64,000 nt of DNA from Vesta saturnalis (taxonomy: Eukaryota > Arthropoda > Insecta > Coleoptera > Lampyridae). Both the position numbers and the translations under genes were made by a program. The stretch spans positions 38,501 to 102,500 of the forward strand of contig JARFJB010001603.1 of the NCBI GenBank assembly GCA_036346205.1, read 5' to 3'. A model generated the notes under the pieces. The model made no database searches. It saw only the letters and a program-made list of their open reading frames with translations, and was not told the DNA's origin. Of the stretch, positions 21,466 to 33,784 are shown one piece after another (position 1 is the first letter of the stretch; the number at the start of each line of letters is the position of its first letter).

Positions 21466-22652
21466 ATATTCAAGGACAAAGGTCACAAAAATCAGTTTTT
21501 TGCAAAAATCTCGTTTTCTATGATTGAAGTGGTTACAAGAAATAAAGCTCATGAAATTATCTACAAAAATGGTCTTATTCATTTTTCACGTACGACGAAC
21601 CGTTTTAACATGAACAAGCGATGAAATTTAATATTGACGCGTAAAAGACACCTTAAGGGCCCCCTGTTGCCAATGAAAGCAACCTTGAGTAGCAGTTGTC
21701 CCTCATTCTATTGTAGTCTGTGGACCGTTATTTTATACTCACGAGCGTCTATAGCTGTATTGTGCGTTGGTTTTTAGTGAGTTAAAATATTCCTGGACCA
21801 AGTGTATTGATATTTTGTAAAACGTACAAATTGTTCTCAACAACTTATATTTGAGAATGGAGTGAAAATTATATTGAGCTGCTACGTCGGAAACATTTCT
21901 CGATAATTACCAGTATTTAAGTTTTGCAAAGTCGACAAGATTCAAAACTGCTGTAAAATTACCATCGCTTCCACCTACAACTGCAGCAGCTCACCAATAC
22001 TTGTATCGTGTATATTACCAGATCCAAATATGGCTGGGAAGAGACATAAACCCACAACAGTGGGGATGGATCTTTAATAACATTTGTTTAGAGCCCATTA
22101 CAACATTGTTATCATCTGCGCCAGATAATATCCTTAATACCATTTTTTGTAATTGTACGAAAGGATGCGGTGCAAATTGTGAATGCAGAAAAATTGGTTT
22201 ATCTTGCTCTATTGTACTCGGCAACTGTCATAGGCACTCATGTCTCAATGCAATATCTCAAGCTTCTGCTGTTGATTGTTCCGATAATGTTTCTACTGAT
22301 AGTGATATTGATCTTTTTGTAACAAAAAAATAACGAAGATACAGACCTCCTAGAACCTGATAATGAAATAGTAATACATGAAATTTATAAACACGAGAAC
22401 GAAACGTAATTTTTCTACACTCAGCATGGACTGGGTCTACTGGGGACACCATATAAAAAAAAACGCACCTTGTATTCTACCTCAATGGTGGTGCGGATAC
22501 GGATACAGCATTCGATGTTCACATTCGTCACTCTGTGCTACGAAAACGGTTCGTCGTACGTGAAAAATGAATAGGACCATTTTTGTAGATAATTTCATGA
22601 ACTTTCTTTCTTGGTTTTGTGACCTTTGACGTTGAATAATTTTTTAATCTCG
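21466..22652. mobile_element. Inverted-repeat element carrying a cysteine-rich ORF
   Basis: The left arm (about 21466-21607) and right arm (about 22545-22652) are reverse complements over more than 90 bases. Both contain TTCATGAAATTATC-type sequence, ATTTTTCACGTACGACGAA and CAAAGGTCAC. The left arm has an extra segment of about 45 bases. Between the arms lies one open frame (22001-22333). The layout is that of a DNA transposon or a deletion derivative. No target duplication was identified. Confidence 0.65.
21960..22333 (+). pseudogene. CXC-type cysteine-rich protein fragment
   Basis: The open frame is preceded in frame by L-P-P-T-T-A-A-A-H-Q and then reads Y-R-V-Y-Y-Q-I-Q-I-W-L-G, W-G-W, and a cluster CNCTKGCGANCECRKIGLSC with later C-H-R-H-S-C-L-N. 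Regular Cys spacing indicates a zinc-binding CXC-like module. The motif order LPPT/Y-R-V-Y-x-Q/W-G-W/CxCxxGC is familiar from long uncharacterised proteins repeated in arthropod genomes, which suggests the C terminus of a transposon-encoded protein. It is short, and the rest of that protein is missing. No function is assigned. Confidence 0.5.
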
Positions 22653-22985
22653 GCCGCTATCGTCTATTTTTTACATGTTGTTTAAAACAACAAGATGAAG
22701 CGATTAAAACAATATTATTGCTGCCATCATTTTTTTTGCAATGAAAACCTAAAACGACTGGACTATAAGCCAAATTCTGAGCTATAGACGTAGAGTGCCT
22801 GGATTAATTGTCCCAGTTTTTTTTTACTCGTTACTGTACAACATATACATAGGGATTTTCATTTTTCTCGCATCTTGGAACTACTAAATTGCATTAGATT
22901 CAACTCTCAATTTGTTGTCTTTTTATATAAAAACTGAGAATTCTAAGTACCTAAATGGAAGAGGTCTAAACTGATTCTTTTTATT

Positions 22986-24772
22986 TTAATCGTGATGCGT
23001 TAATACAAATTTCCTGTTTCTAATAATGTTTTTGAAAAAGGTAGCAGAAGATTTCGGTACTCTTGTTCTTTCTGGTGTTGTAAAGTTGACATAATATAAC
23101 CCAAATCCAAACCTTCAATGCCAAAGTATCATCTATTAACCAATTTTAAAGTTATAGTAACTTACGTATATCCTGAAAGCCATTCAAAACTATCCATTAA
23201 ACTCCAAGAGGTAAAAGCCTTAACCTTCACTCCATCAAAACGCATAGCTGATGTAACAGCTGCTAAACTTTCCTAAGAACAATTTTGTTTTGTTTTATTT
23301 ACAAAATAAGCTAAACACAACCTTAAGGTACCTAATGCGAGCATTATCCTTGAGAGTGCCTTCATCGGGGAGACCTGTTTCAAATATGTATATATCAGGA
23401 TTCTGGTAATACTGTTTTATGTCTAATAAGGATTTTCTAAACCCAGAAGGCATAGACTACAATTATTTTAAAAATTATAATAAACATTGGCATAAGTACC
23501 TACTTTAAAATAGTATGACCAAAGTTTTTCATTTTCATATGTCTTAATAATATCTGCCCCAATATCTTTTTCTACTGATGGTTCATCAAATTTTTTAAAT
23601 TTTTGAGCTTTAACTTTAAGACTGGCGTAGTGATTTAAACCAAAGAAATCTGAGGTACCCTTAATATATTTTACTTCTTCAGAAGTAAATTTGGGAAGGC
23701 GTGATCGGAGAAAGCCTTCCTTCTTACTTCGCTCGTTAACAACATACTTAACTATTTGCGGATAATCACCTTTTTTACTGAAGATTGGGTGTGCGTATAT
23801 ACCGTACTAAAAATTATACAATATTAAAACTAAAATTAAGTTTAATCACAGTACTTCAAATTGCTTTCTCCTTTTTGTTGCGTTTATATCCGAAGTAATA
23901 TTACTAACAGGTTCGAACCAGCTTACCTCTATATTGATTCCAATTTTTCCTGAAAGACAATTGAGGTATACGTAATTACATGATATATTTTTAAAATTTA
24001 CCTTTTTGTAATGGTTTATAAAGTTTATCATAAAGATGGTAAACGCGTGCGTGAGCTTTCAATAAATTGTGATTACACATGTAATTACCAATTCCGTCTG
24101 AAACAATACCAGGTGCATAATCTCCTATTGAATAAGATAACGAACATATTTGTTTCGGTTCGTTTACAGTAATCCATATTTTAATCCTATCTCCAAAATT
24201 ATCAAATAAGACTCTAGCGAAATCTTCAAACCAATCTTGAATAGCGGGATTTGTCCATCCGCCTAAATCTTGTAATGGCTGTGGAAGATCCCAATGATAA
24301 ATTGTAACCACTGGTATTATATCAAATTCAATTAATCTGTTTATTAGTTTATCATAATATTGTATTCCTGCGGTATTAATTTTATTTATAAAACCATTAG
24401 GTAAAATTCTGGACCAAGAAATTGAGAAACGATAAAATTGTAAACCGAGGGTACGGATTAAAGCAACGTCTTGTTCTATTTTATAATAAGAATCACAAGC
24501 TACATCGCCGTTAGTACGATCTCTAATTTTAAATGGCATATTGTGTGTCATTCTATCCCACATATTTTCACCTTTCCCATCAATGTTCCAAGCACCTTCG
24601 ATTTGGTAAGCTGAAGATGCTGAACCTATTAATAAATCAGGTGGCAGTAAAATTGTGTTACGCTTTTTGCATCCAACTCTAAAATCGTTAAATTGTAAAA
24701 AAAACACATTAGAAAAATATTTTACCTGAACACAAAAACAGTTATCAATGCATAAAATAATGTTATCTTCAT
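22986..24772 (-). CDS. Glycoside hydrolase family 1 (beta-glucosidase/myrosinase type), 7 exons
   Basis: This secreted GH1 enzyme should cleave beta-glycosides. Exons (minus strand) are 24772-24726, 24678-24002, 23949-23855, 23806-23504, 23456-23322, 23272-23166 and 23112-22986. All introns are 43-53 bp with GT/AG borders, and phases agree, giving 1491 bases (496 residues plus stop), the usual family length. Residues 1-15 form a signal peptide (MKITLFYALITVFVF). GSASSAYQIEGAW lies near residue 34. The acid/base Glu is about residue 189 in ITVNEP, and the nucleophile Glu is about residue 400 in YIFETG, where most relatives have E-N-G. SLMDSFEW lies near the C terminus. Asn-x-Thr sequons occur in VSNITS and VNFTTP. 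Retention of Glu in NEP argues against plant-myrosinase chemistry. The substrate cannot be told from sequence. Confidence 0.9.
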
Positions 24773-24900
24773 ATTCTGAAAACTATTCGTGTTCAAGATA
24801 TAAGTCAAACTACAGAAGTTGTTAAATGTTTATTACAGTTCAAGGGTTATCTAAATAAAATTGTATTAATAACTGCTGACGAATGCTATCGTATATAATA
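24773..24900 (-). promoter_or_regulatory. Upstream region of the GH1 gene with a TATA-like box
   Basis: On the minus strand a TATATAC-type sequence lies near 24890-24897, roughly 120 bases before the start codon. This is compatible with a core promoter. No initiator was identified, so this is positional inference only. Confidence 0.25.
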
Positions 24901-25237
24901 CAATAAGTGGTAGGAATCTTTCCGGTAACTTTTTGTCAGATCACGAAGTGCTTTAGCATGAGTGGCCATTTTCTAAAGACAACTGCGACTAATTCTGACT
25001 GATAAAAATTACCAAAAGATTCCTACCAGGTGTTGGTTCAGGAAGACAATCCAAAGAAAAGCAGGAAAATTTAAGTTTTTTTTTTCGAAATGCAGTAGAA
25101 AATTGTTTATAGTAATTGTATTATGAATAAAAATATTTATTAATACAGTTTATTGTTGAAATTTTTTACCTTTATTCTCACCTGTATTATCGCTGTAAGA
25201 TCTCCTTAGTATGGAAAGCTTGCCAGTGTATTTAGAT
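24901..25237. other. Intergenic stretch between GH1 and hAT
   Basis: I see nothing recognisable. Confidence 0.5.
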
Positions 25238-25245
25238 CCTAATTG

Positions 25246-28200
25246 CAGTGGCGCGCCAACTTTATCAAGCGCCGTCGTACAAAAACAAAAAGTGCGCCTC
25301 TATACATTGTTATAAAAAAATTAACAAACCTTGTTATGAAATAGTAGACACATTCAGCTTAGTTAAAAACATTTTAATGCTTACCGAAATAATCAAAATT
25401 GTTAATAGAAATGAATTAACATGGGATGTTAGATAATGAATAAAATTATTTTTAAAATAACATTATACAGTAATTTTAAATTTTAAAATTTTATTTATAA
25501 ATGGAAAAATTTTAAACAAAATTATTGGAACATTGAACATATTTTAACTGAACTGGACATTACCCGCTTTGTTTTTTGAGAATTGTTGTATTACCGTTTC
25601 AATGTCTCTCTTGAATTAATGTAAACTCGATTGAAACGATGGCAAGATTTTCCAATCGCTCTTGTACTATAGTAGAACTTAAATACTTTTTAATGTTATT
25701 ATAGTGTGTTATTTGTTTATTGGAATAAAATAATAAAATAAAATACAATATCTTGTTCTAATTGAATAACACACTAAAAGGACATTAGATATAGAAGGCA
25801 CCACGAGTGTTACCGGAATATCGCCCTCGGTCAACGTACACTGTTGACTTCGGGACATTATTATACGCGTAACACCCTTGATACCTTAATTACTATAATG
25901 ATTTTTAATTTGGAAAACGATCTTTCTGCTGCAGCTATGAAAACTGGCATTGTCAATAAAATTCGTGATGCCACAAAAATGTTTGGGTTAGAATATTGCA
26001 ATTTATTGGTTACAACGTAATTTAACGTAGTAATTGGCGAATAAGTGGCGTTTTTCTCAAAATTCTGCAAAACTGCAATTCTTGCATAAGTTCTACCCCA
26101 TTTATATCAAATTCATTTCGATTTGTACCACTTAATATACCCTCAAGCTTTGTACAAAACTTTAGCTGTTCCGAATCAAAGTGACAGTTAAATTCCGAAA
26201 TGTTCCATAAAATTTGAAAATTGCCGAATGGGCAGAGAACAGTTCAAATGTATCGTTACAAGATGTTGAAGTAATATCTATCAAATTAAGAAACAATGTA
26301 CTTTAAATTTTAATGCTTCATTTTGTATTGGTTTATCGACACCTTCGTAAGTAAATTGTTTTGTAACTTTTCGAGGCCTTAAAACCCCTTCATCTTCAAA
26401 TTTTGGATCGCTATCTAATAAAATCCCGACTTTCCTAGCTTCTTCTAATGAATCATTAAAACTGCTATATGAACGACAGTTTTTCAATTAAATTACTTAA
26501 ACCAGCACTCGCTTGCACAATATAAAAATTTTGAGTTTGTAAAATTTTGGAAACTATATCAACTTTGTATATTAAACCATAAAATCATTACGCATACAAA
26601 TTAAAATTTTTTTAACTTTTTAGCCATAGCTACGTTCTTTACAGCATTATCAAAATTTTGGGCAGAAGTCATTTCAAAAAGAGCATGGTGTATTTCGCCT
26701 AGTTGATAACTTAAAGGTGTTATAGCATCAATTCGGCTCGATCATCTGGTATCTGACAACGACTTTAAAGTCAAATTTGATATATGGTTTCTCAAAATCG
26801 CCCATCGATGGGTTGAAGCAGAGAAAAAGTTATAAAATCCTTGAACAATAGAAAAAAAAAATTGCAAATAATGTATTTGACTTTGGCACCATCGTTAACG
26901 ACAAGGTTCAAACTATGGTTACAACAGGGTACAAAGAATGCTTTTGGGTTTTTATTATGCTTACCCTTCACGTTTCCGCCGTTGTAGTCTTGACCACGTA
27001 AGTTAAAAATATATAATCGGTAATTTTCTATCGTCGATAACAAAAAATTCGTTAAACCTTCAGCGGTAACATCAGTAACCGAACAAAAAGTTAGGAAGTG
27101 TTCTTCAATACTAATTTCCGAATGGTTTAAATTAACGAATGTGATACATACTGAAATCTGTTCTTGGTGGTTGACGTCGGGTGTACAGTCCCGGTTGACA
27201 TGTTCAGACATAATAAGATCGAATTTTACGATCATTTCGATACATTTCAAAAAGTTTCCATTATTTTTTTCATATAATTTATTAATAGTACCTCGAAAGA
27301 CTACGTTCTGTTCAGCAAAAAATTGAACCGTATAAAAATACGTTCAATAACGGCCTGCCAATATTTTGTTTCTTTATTGAATATCTGTTGTGCTTTGGAA
27401 TCTATAGTTTTATACTTTTCCATTTGATTTAAAAGATCTGTTCATTGCTTTACATTCTGGAAGTGTAACTTGCGTTTAAGTGGTAACTTAAATGTTCACT
27501 TAAATGATGCCACTCACTAAACCCATTATCGTTACTTAATTTCATAGTTTTCGCAGAATTTGCTACATTAAAGATTTTGGAATAAAAACAATTCTTATGT
27601 AACATTCTAGTAAAATACGTGTCATAAAACTTACGTCCGGATTTGTCTTTAGGGTAAATCTGGTTTTTAATATCATAATGACCTGGTCTGGAAACAATAC
27701 TTTTGGCCATAACCGTGGATCCACAGAAAGTGGCAAACATTTCTCTTCACCGTCCACAATCTTTGCTGGAAATTGATTGTAGCAGAATATTGACACTGCT
27801 CTCAAATTCTTTCTCCAGCGGTTTTTCATCAGTAGTTGAGCATATTGTAAGAATCAAGAAATCTAACACCATTTGGCTGCTACTTGGTTCAGGTTCTAAT
27901 TCCGCCGTTGATTTAGACAGAAGGTCTTTGTTTTCTTGAGAAATGGTTGTTTTTTGAAGAAACGTTGTTATTTGCATTAGTTCTCGTTTGTTTAATAAGT
28001 TTTCATATCCGGAAAGTTTCTGTTTTTCTTTTTTTCTCTTTAGACATCTATACATAAATCCAAATTGATTCGCTTCATATTTTATTAATTGCAAAAATAG
28101 TTCAATCGTGAAAATTAATAACAGAGAAAACAGTTTAAATTTTTTAATATTCCTGAGGTTTCGGCAAAACTTTAAAGTATATAGTTTCTTTAAAACAAGA

Positions 28201-28668
28201 TGGGTAAATATTAAAAATTAATTATAAACAGTTACTTTTCCACCAAATTGATTACAAAACTTATTTAACTTACCTTAGATAGAAGCTTTTAAGTAATCAA
28301 TTCGAAATAATAACTAAGTAATAAACAATTAAATGAACACAAAATTTACTTGGTAAATAAATATCACTATTAAAATTATTTCTTCTTAGCTATTTATCAA
28401 ACGGTATGATAATATAACTCTTTTTACGTAGGAGGTCGAAATACAAGTCACAGAATGCAAGTTACAACACGAATAATTGTATACTCGTTAAAATACAAGT
28501 TGAAACGCAACACGACAAATGACTAAGCCTTTATTAGGAATACGTTAACGCAGTTTTATTGTTTTGTATTGTTGAAAATTTATAAATTACGAGGCATCGA
28601 TAGGGGCCTTTGCATCCACGGCGCCCTCGTGCAATGCACGAGTTGACCATATGGCCGGCGCGGGCCTG
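25246..28668 (-). mobile_element. hAT transposon with 8-bp target duplication
   Basis: The element begins CAGTGGCGCGCC at 25246. Its right end, read inward, is CAGGCCCGCGCC. The ends agree at 9 of 12 positions with the CAG start expected of hAT. It is flanked by perfect 8-bp direct repeats CCTAATTG (25238-25245 and 28669-28676), the hAT target-duplication length. Length is 3423 bp. A degraded transposase fills the interior on the minus strand. Confidence 0.88.
25861..28094 (-). pseudogene. hAT transposase (ZMYM1-like type), degraded
   Basis: Minus-strand frames in order follow the hAT/ZMYM1-like layout. The N-terminal segment is 28094-27747 (RKKEKQKLSGYENLL). A TTF-type zinc-finger region is at 27829-27450 (YPKDKSGRKFYDTYF and F-S-E-W-H-H-L-S-E-H). 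The catalytic core is at 27250-26792 (EEHFLTF, the R-G-Q-x-Y-x-G-G block, K-G-K-H, PCCNHSLNLVV). A linker is at 26487-26281. The C-terminal dimerisation segment is at 26070-25861 (PNIFVASRILLTMPV, AAAERSFSKLKII). Frameshifts and stops separate all of them. R-G-Q-D-Y-N-G-G retains the Asp normally followed by Asn-Gly. The protein is not translatable as one unit. Confidence 0.85.
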
Positions 28669-28676
28669 CCTAATTG

Positions 28677-29200
28677 GCTCAAATTAAACGAATAGACTGT
28701 TTCGATTGGTTGCTATATTTTGAGTTTTATTGTCAGCAGTAATAAAGTAAGTGCATAGTGACTTGCCGAGAATACTCGCTAACGGGATGCATGAGAGTTT
28801 GTTGTAGTTCAAGCAATAAACTCGATGCATCCTTATACAGTATTATTGAAGCAAAGGAACTATGTACAAATAGTATGACCGTTTAATGGTCTCTCGTACG
28901 TATTTGTACCACTTGCTATTACTGTCGATCTATGCCTAAATTTTATGCTAAACATCGACCTTATGATGCATGTAAATGCTTTAGATGTTCTCTGGTACAT
29001 ACGTTCCATGTTTAATATACAGCGCCACTTACATTGAAAAGCTTAAACCCCTGTCATAAAATGGTATGCATTTGTACCAGTGAACGTGTGAGCAAGTGAA
29101 CACTAGAAAAGTTAGTTTTTCTGTAGTAGGTATACCAATATGTATAGTGCACTTTTATTAATTACATTAAAAGTTAAGCTACATAACAGATCGGCTGAAG
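28677..29200. other. Non-coding stretch
   Basis: I see nothing recognisable. Confidence 0.5.
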
Positions 29201-29250
29201 AGTTCGTAGGCTAAAATAGTAAAACAAATTTTTGGTAAAATTCGGTTTTA

Positions 29251-30290
29251 TTATTCAACATAGTTGCCTTCGAGCGCCATAGAACGATTATAGCGGTTAT
29301 GCAATTTTTCGACACCATTTTTATAGTACGATTTCTCCTTAACCACAAAATAGGCCTTAGTTTCAGCGATTACTTCTTCATAAGTGCTGAATTGCTTTCC
29401 AGCGAGCATTATTTTGAGGTCTGCAAACAGGAAAAAGTTACTGGGGGCCAGATCAGGAGAATACGATGGATAGGGAAGCAATTCGTAGCCTAATTCATGC
29501 AATTTTGCCATAATTTTCATTAGGTGCATTGTCTTGATGAAACAGCACCTTTTTCTTTTTCAAATGGGGCCATTTTGCCGTGATTTCATCTTTCAAATGC
29601 TCCAACAGAACTATGTAATAATCACCGTTGATGTTCTGGCCCTTTTCAAGGTAATCAATGCATATTATACCATTCGTATCCCAGAATACTGATGCTATAA
29701 CCTTTCCAACCCACTTTTGCGTCTTTATAACCTTTGGATTCGGTTCATCGCATGCAGTACACCCTGCTGACTGTCGATTACACTCTGGAGTGTAGTGATG
29801 GAGCCACACTTCATCCATTGTTAAATACCAAAGGAAAAATTCATTTTTATTACGGTTGAATATCGCTAAACATTGCACCGAATCATCGACACGTTATTGC
29901 TTTTGATCGATTGTGATGTCGCCCACTTTGCACACAGCTTTCGCATGTTCAAATATTCATGCACGATATGCCCAACACGCTCTTTTGATATCTTCATAGA
30001 CTCAGCTATCTCGATCAACTTCACTTTACGGTTATTTACAATTATTTTGTGAACTTTTTTCATGTTTTCGCGCGTAACAACCTCTTTCGGGAATACACTG
30101 CATGCAACGTCTTCGGTGCTCATTTCGCCCCATTTAAATTTCGCAAACCACTTCTTAACGGCTGATTTTCCTGGTGCAGAGTCCGAATAATGTTTGTCAA
30201 GTCAAGCTTTGGCTTCAACAATGTTCTTTTGCATGACAAAGTAATGCTTCATTGACATACGAAATTATTTTTTATCCATTTTTTCAAATT
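29251..30290 (-). pseudogene. Mariner transposase, frameshifted but complete in outline
   Basis: The minus-strand frame starts near 30281 (MDKK then stop). It continues with the helix-turn-helix part (K-S-A-V-K-K-W-F-A-K-F-K), the second DNA-binding domain at 30123-29866 (K-I-S-K-E-R-V-G-H-I-V-H-E-Y-L-N-M-R-K-L-C-A-K-W) and the catalytic region. TMDEVWLHHYTPE carries the first Asp, FHQDNAP the second, and YSPDLAPSNFFLF the third region, ending in YNRSMALEGNYVE at 29251. This is the DD34D mariner layout at roughly normal length. Early stops and at least two frameshifts disable it. Terminal repeats were not identified with confidence. Confidence 0.85.
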
Positions 30291-30294
30291 AACG

Positions 30295-30948
30295 AAAGTT
30301 GCTTAACTCACAATGCAATATCTCACGAACCAATTATCCGACAGCTACAAATTTATACACGTATCGTTTGAAGGTTCATACTGCTACCAATCATATGGAT
30401 TTAATTCTAGTAACAATCAAAATTGAACAAAAATGAGGTATTTACGATTTTTGGTTGGAAATGGCACGAAACATCTGAATTTACCGTTATTTCCAATACT
30501 TGACAGAATACACGTTAAAATTTTTGGATATATGGTATGGTATAATTATGTAAAATTGTTTTTTTTTCTTCATATATATAAAATTTTCTTGGCTAAAATA
30601 ATTCCTGATATTACAAATGGGGTACATATAAATGCCAAGGAACACTATAGCTTGTTTTCAGTTCTCCTGGAGTCGATTAGATTTTGGGAGAAACCCTGCA
30701 GCGGGGAGGAAGGTTTAGATATGATTAAATTTTTGTAGTTGAACTCAAAATTTTCAATGCCGTTTGTTATAGGTACAGGGAAATAAGAAGTAAGGAAATA
30801 AAAAACACTCCGTCAAAAACTGTGTTTTCTGGGCCACATTGGGCATAACGACATTTTGCTCAGATATTACTGTTACTTCATGAAAAAATGCGCATTCGGG
30901 AAGTTTTTGGTATAGCCAATCATTGTTTATTCTTCTCATTTTTCCCAG
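30295..30948. other. Stretch with an unrecognised open frame
   Basis: A plus-strand frame at 30433-30738 (101 codons, Met start) is Phe/Leu/Ile-rich and matches nothing I recognise. It is probably a chance frame in AT-rich DNA. Nothing else is visible. Confidence 0.35.
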
Positions 30949-32595
30949 ATGGATAGACAAAAAATTTATGACTTAGAGAACCAAAAGCAAGAACGGTATT
31001 TGTTAGTCACAATAACTGGTGATACAGAGGCCGAAGAGGATGCAGATGATAATGCAGTATTACCTAACTTGTCTGGTAGACGATCTGCATCCAATTCTGG
31101 ATATTTAGGTCAAACATAAAATTCACAACAGTATGTAAATCTTCAGGCGCTTGATGATATTAGCGATGCAGACGAATCTACCAGTTCTTAGGAAGAAAAT
31201 ATGAGTGACGAACAATGTTTTATTCAGTTAGAAAATCAGAAACTCCATGTGAATTCAAATGTCGTATGAACGCAGGTTTGGAATAACGAGACACGCAAAT
31301 TTGATACCCTCCAACCACGATCTATTTTTCTTAACGTTTTATCTCCCATACCTCTTCAGTATCTTGTAGACCAATCAAATCTGTATGGTTCACAAATGGG
31401 ACAAAGTTTCAACTTAACCGTAATAGAACTAAAAGCCTATATCGTAATGCTCATTATTTGGGGTTTCATACACTAACTAGTATGCGTCTTTACTGGAGTA
31501 GCGATAAAAATGTTTGTGTTGTAGGAATCCCTAATATTATGACCGTGAAAAGATTCTTGAAGATAACTAGACTTTTACATGTAAATGATAATAATGTTAT
31601 GCCTCAAAAAGGAAAAAATGGTTATGATAGATTATGTAAAATCCGCCCAATTTTGGATTACAGCACCAAGAGATTTCAGTTTCTATTCGATTCTTCACTT
31701 TATTTGTCAATGGTCAAATATAAAGGACGTAGTACCCTGAAGCAGTACATAGCCATGAAGCCCATAAAAAGAGGTTTTAAGGTTGTGCTGTGACAGGGTT
31801 CTGCCTGGGAATGTATGTTTACAAGGACGATGAAGATAAAAATAGTACGAGCGCGAAACTTGGTGAAAGGGTCGTCAATAGATTATGAACTGCATTTGAG
31901 GCTTTTGGATATTATCTGTTTTTTGATAACTTCTTTTCATCTGTGTTATTGCGGCACTATAAGGCAAACTAGAAAATTGTTTCCAACACGTATTCTATGC
32001 GAAGATAAAAACATCAAAGTAGGAGACAGCGACGGTGTCTTATACAAAAATGTGGGAATTTCAAATAGGGAAAGGAAATAAGTCCATTAGTGTAATTATA
32101 ACTATGCATAATCCATAAGGAATAGCTGAAGTACTCAGAACTCAGGAAGACAGAACTAGAAAGCTAGTGACCTGCCCAGAAGGTGTGGCGTCGTATAATA
32201 TATGTATGAGTGGAGTAGACCACTTTGACCAGTTTATTTTCGCTTACAGTATTTCCTGAAAAAGTAGGAGTTGGTTGTTCAAAATCTTTTATTATTGTCT
32301 CTTGTATAGTCAATAGCTAGGTTTTATATAAATCAACCATCAAACAAACTTCAAAACATAGAAAACCCATGACACATATAAAGTTTAGATAAATTTTAGC
32401 ATCAGAACTAATGGGAGAGCTACAGTTCATAATACTACTGGACTTAATAGCGTTGGAAGACATTTACCCATCAAAGAAACACGAAGGAGACGTCACTGTA
32501 CCACTCTGAATAAACAGTATAGATCAGATATTATTTGGCTTCAATGTAATGTCGCTTTATTTCCGCAATGTTTTGCACCTTACAATAAATTATAA
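30949..32595 (+). pseudogene. piggyBac transposase relic 1
   Basis: The frame starts MDRQKIYDLENQ at 30949. An acidic N-terminal region follows (to about 31200), then W-N-N-E-T-R-K-F, the P-x-x-Y-L-V-D-Q-S-N-L-Y region, G-F-H-T-L-T-S-M-R-L-Y-W, MTVKRFLKITRLLHV, K-I-R-P-I-L-D-Y, L-K-Q-Y-I-A-M-K-P-I-K-R-G-F-K, and ASYNICMSGVDHFDQF, which keeps an Asp of the DDE/D core. A short C-terminal segment ends near 32590. Stops and frameshifts occur throughout, and the segment between L-F-D-S-S and K-G-R is altered. The Cys-rich C-terminal domain is not convincing. Confidence 0.82.
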
Positions 32596-32599
32596 TATA

Positions 32600-33780
32600 T
32601 TCATTGAGCTTACCTGTGTTTTTTTTTTAATTTTGTATTCAAAACAAGTTTTATAAAACTATTTTTGGGAATTTATGTTTAATTTTTGTTTTAAAATTTG
32701 TATTTCAACATTTTGTATTAGTGTATTTGTTCACAAATAGAAAATAAATTTTGTTGATGGATTTAACATGTGTCCTATTATAGTTTAGAGAAAAAAAAGG
32801 ATTATACAGAAAGTTTACATTACTTTTAACTTATTAATCAAATTGTTTTTCAGAAACACTAGAAGAGAGAGTGCAATTGTTAAAAATTTATACAATTACT
32901 ACAGTCCTTTTGCAAATGTTTTCTTCGCTGTTGCTTATTTTAACAAAGTTTAATAAAATTTAAAAACAATGACAATTGATTTCAGTTTTAAAAACTTGTA
33001 GGTACTCGTTAACAGATTTACCAATTTATCACGTTACCAACCCATCAATAAAAAGCGTTATTCATATATTTTTTTCTTCTTTAACGTTATTGGTTACAAA
33101 AAATATTGTACCTAACCCGCATTCGCACTAAATGCAGCACTCCCTGCGATCGTGATGCAAAAAAATGCTCATGCGGGGAAATTAACTTTCCGAACTAGTT
33201 AAGTAAATAACTATTACTTGACTATGTATAAGTTTTATAATGGAAATTGTGCAAAAAATTAATCTTTTCTATCGAGTACATTATAACTGTATACTTAATT
33301 TTAATAAATAATTCATTTTTTGTATATATTTGTTGTAGTTACCTGCGCTTTTTTGATAACACGGAAACGATAAGTATTATGTAACACTTATCAGTTAATT
33401 GAAATGCGATTTGTTCAAAATTTGATACTTTTGTTTCATTGGTCGATTGGGTTAGGTTGACATATGTATCCAATAGTCATAATAAAGTTTACTTCGGAAG
33501 TTATTTACAGTGATTTTAATACCACTATATGCAAAGTAGTACTATATTCCTTTCTGAGTTGCAACTCCTCTTGTTGATGTCTGGTATTTTTTTCATTGTC
33601 ATAACATTATTCACGTTTTTACTCTAATACCTTTTTTTTATTAATTTGTTTATCATTATTCAATATGATTAAATTACTTGACAAATAATTTTTTTATTGC
33701 TTAAAGTTAACAGATTACCAAAAGTAGCGTTTTCTTTAAGACAAAACGTATTTCAGCGACCATAATACGGTAGTTCTTAA
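32600..33780. other. AT-rich non-coding stretch between piggyBac copies
   Basis: I see no coding remnant or terminal repeat here. Confidence 0.5.
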
Positions 33781-33784
33781 TTTT

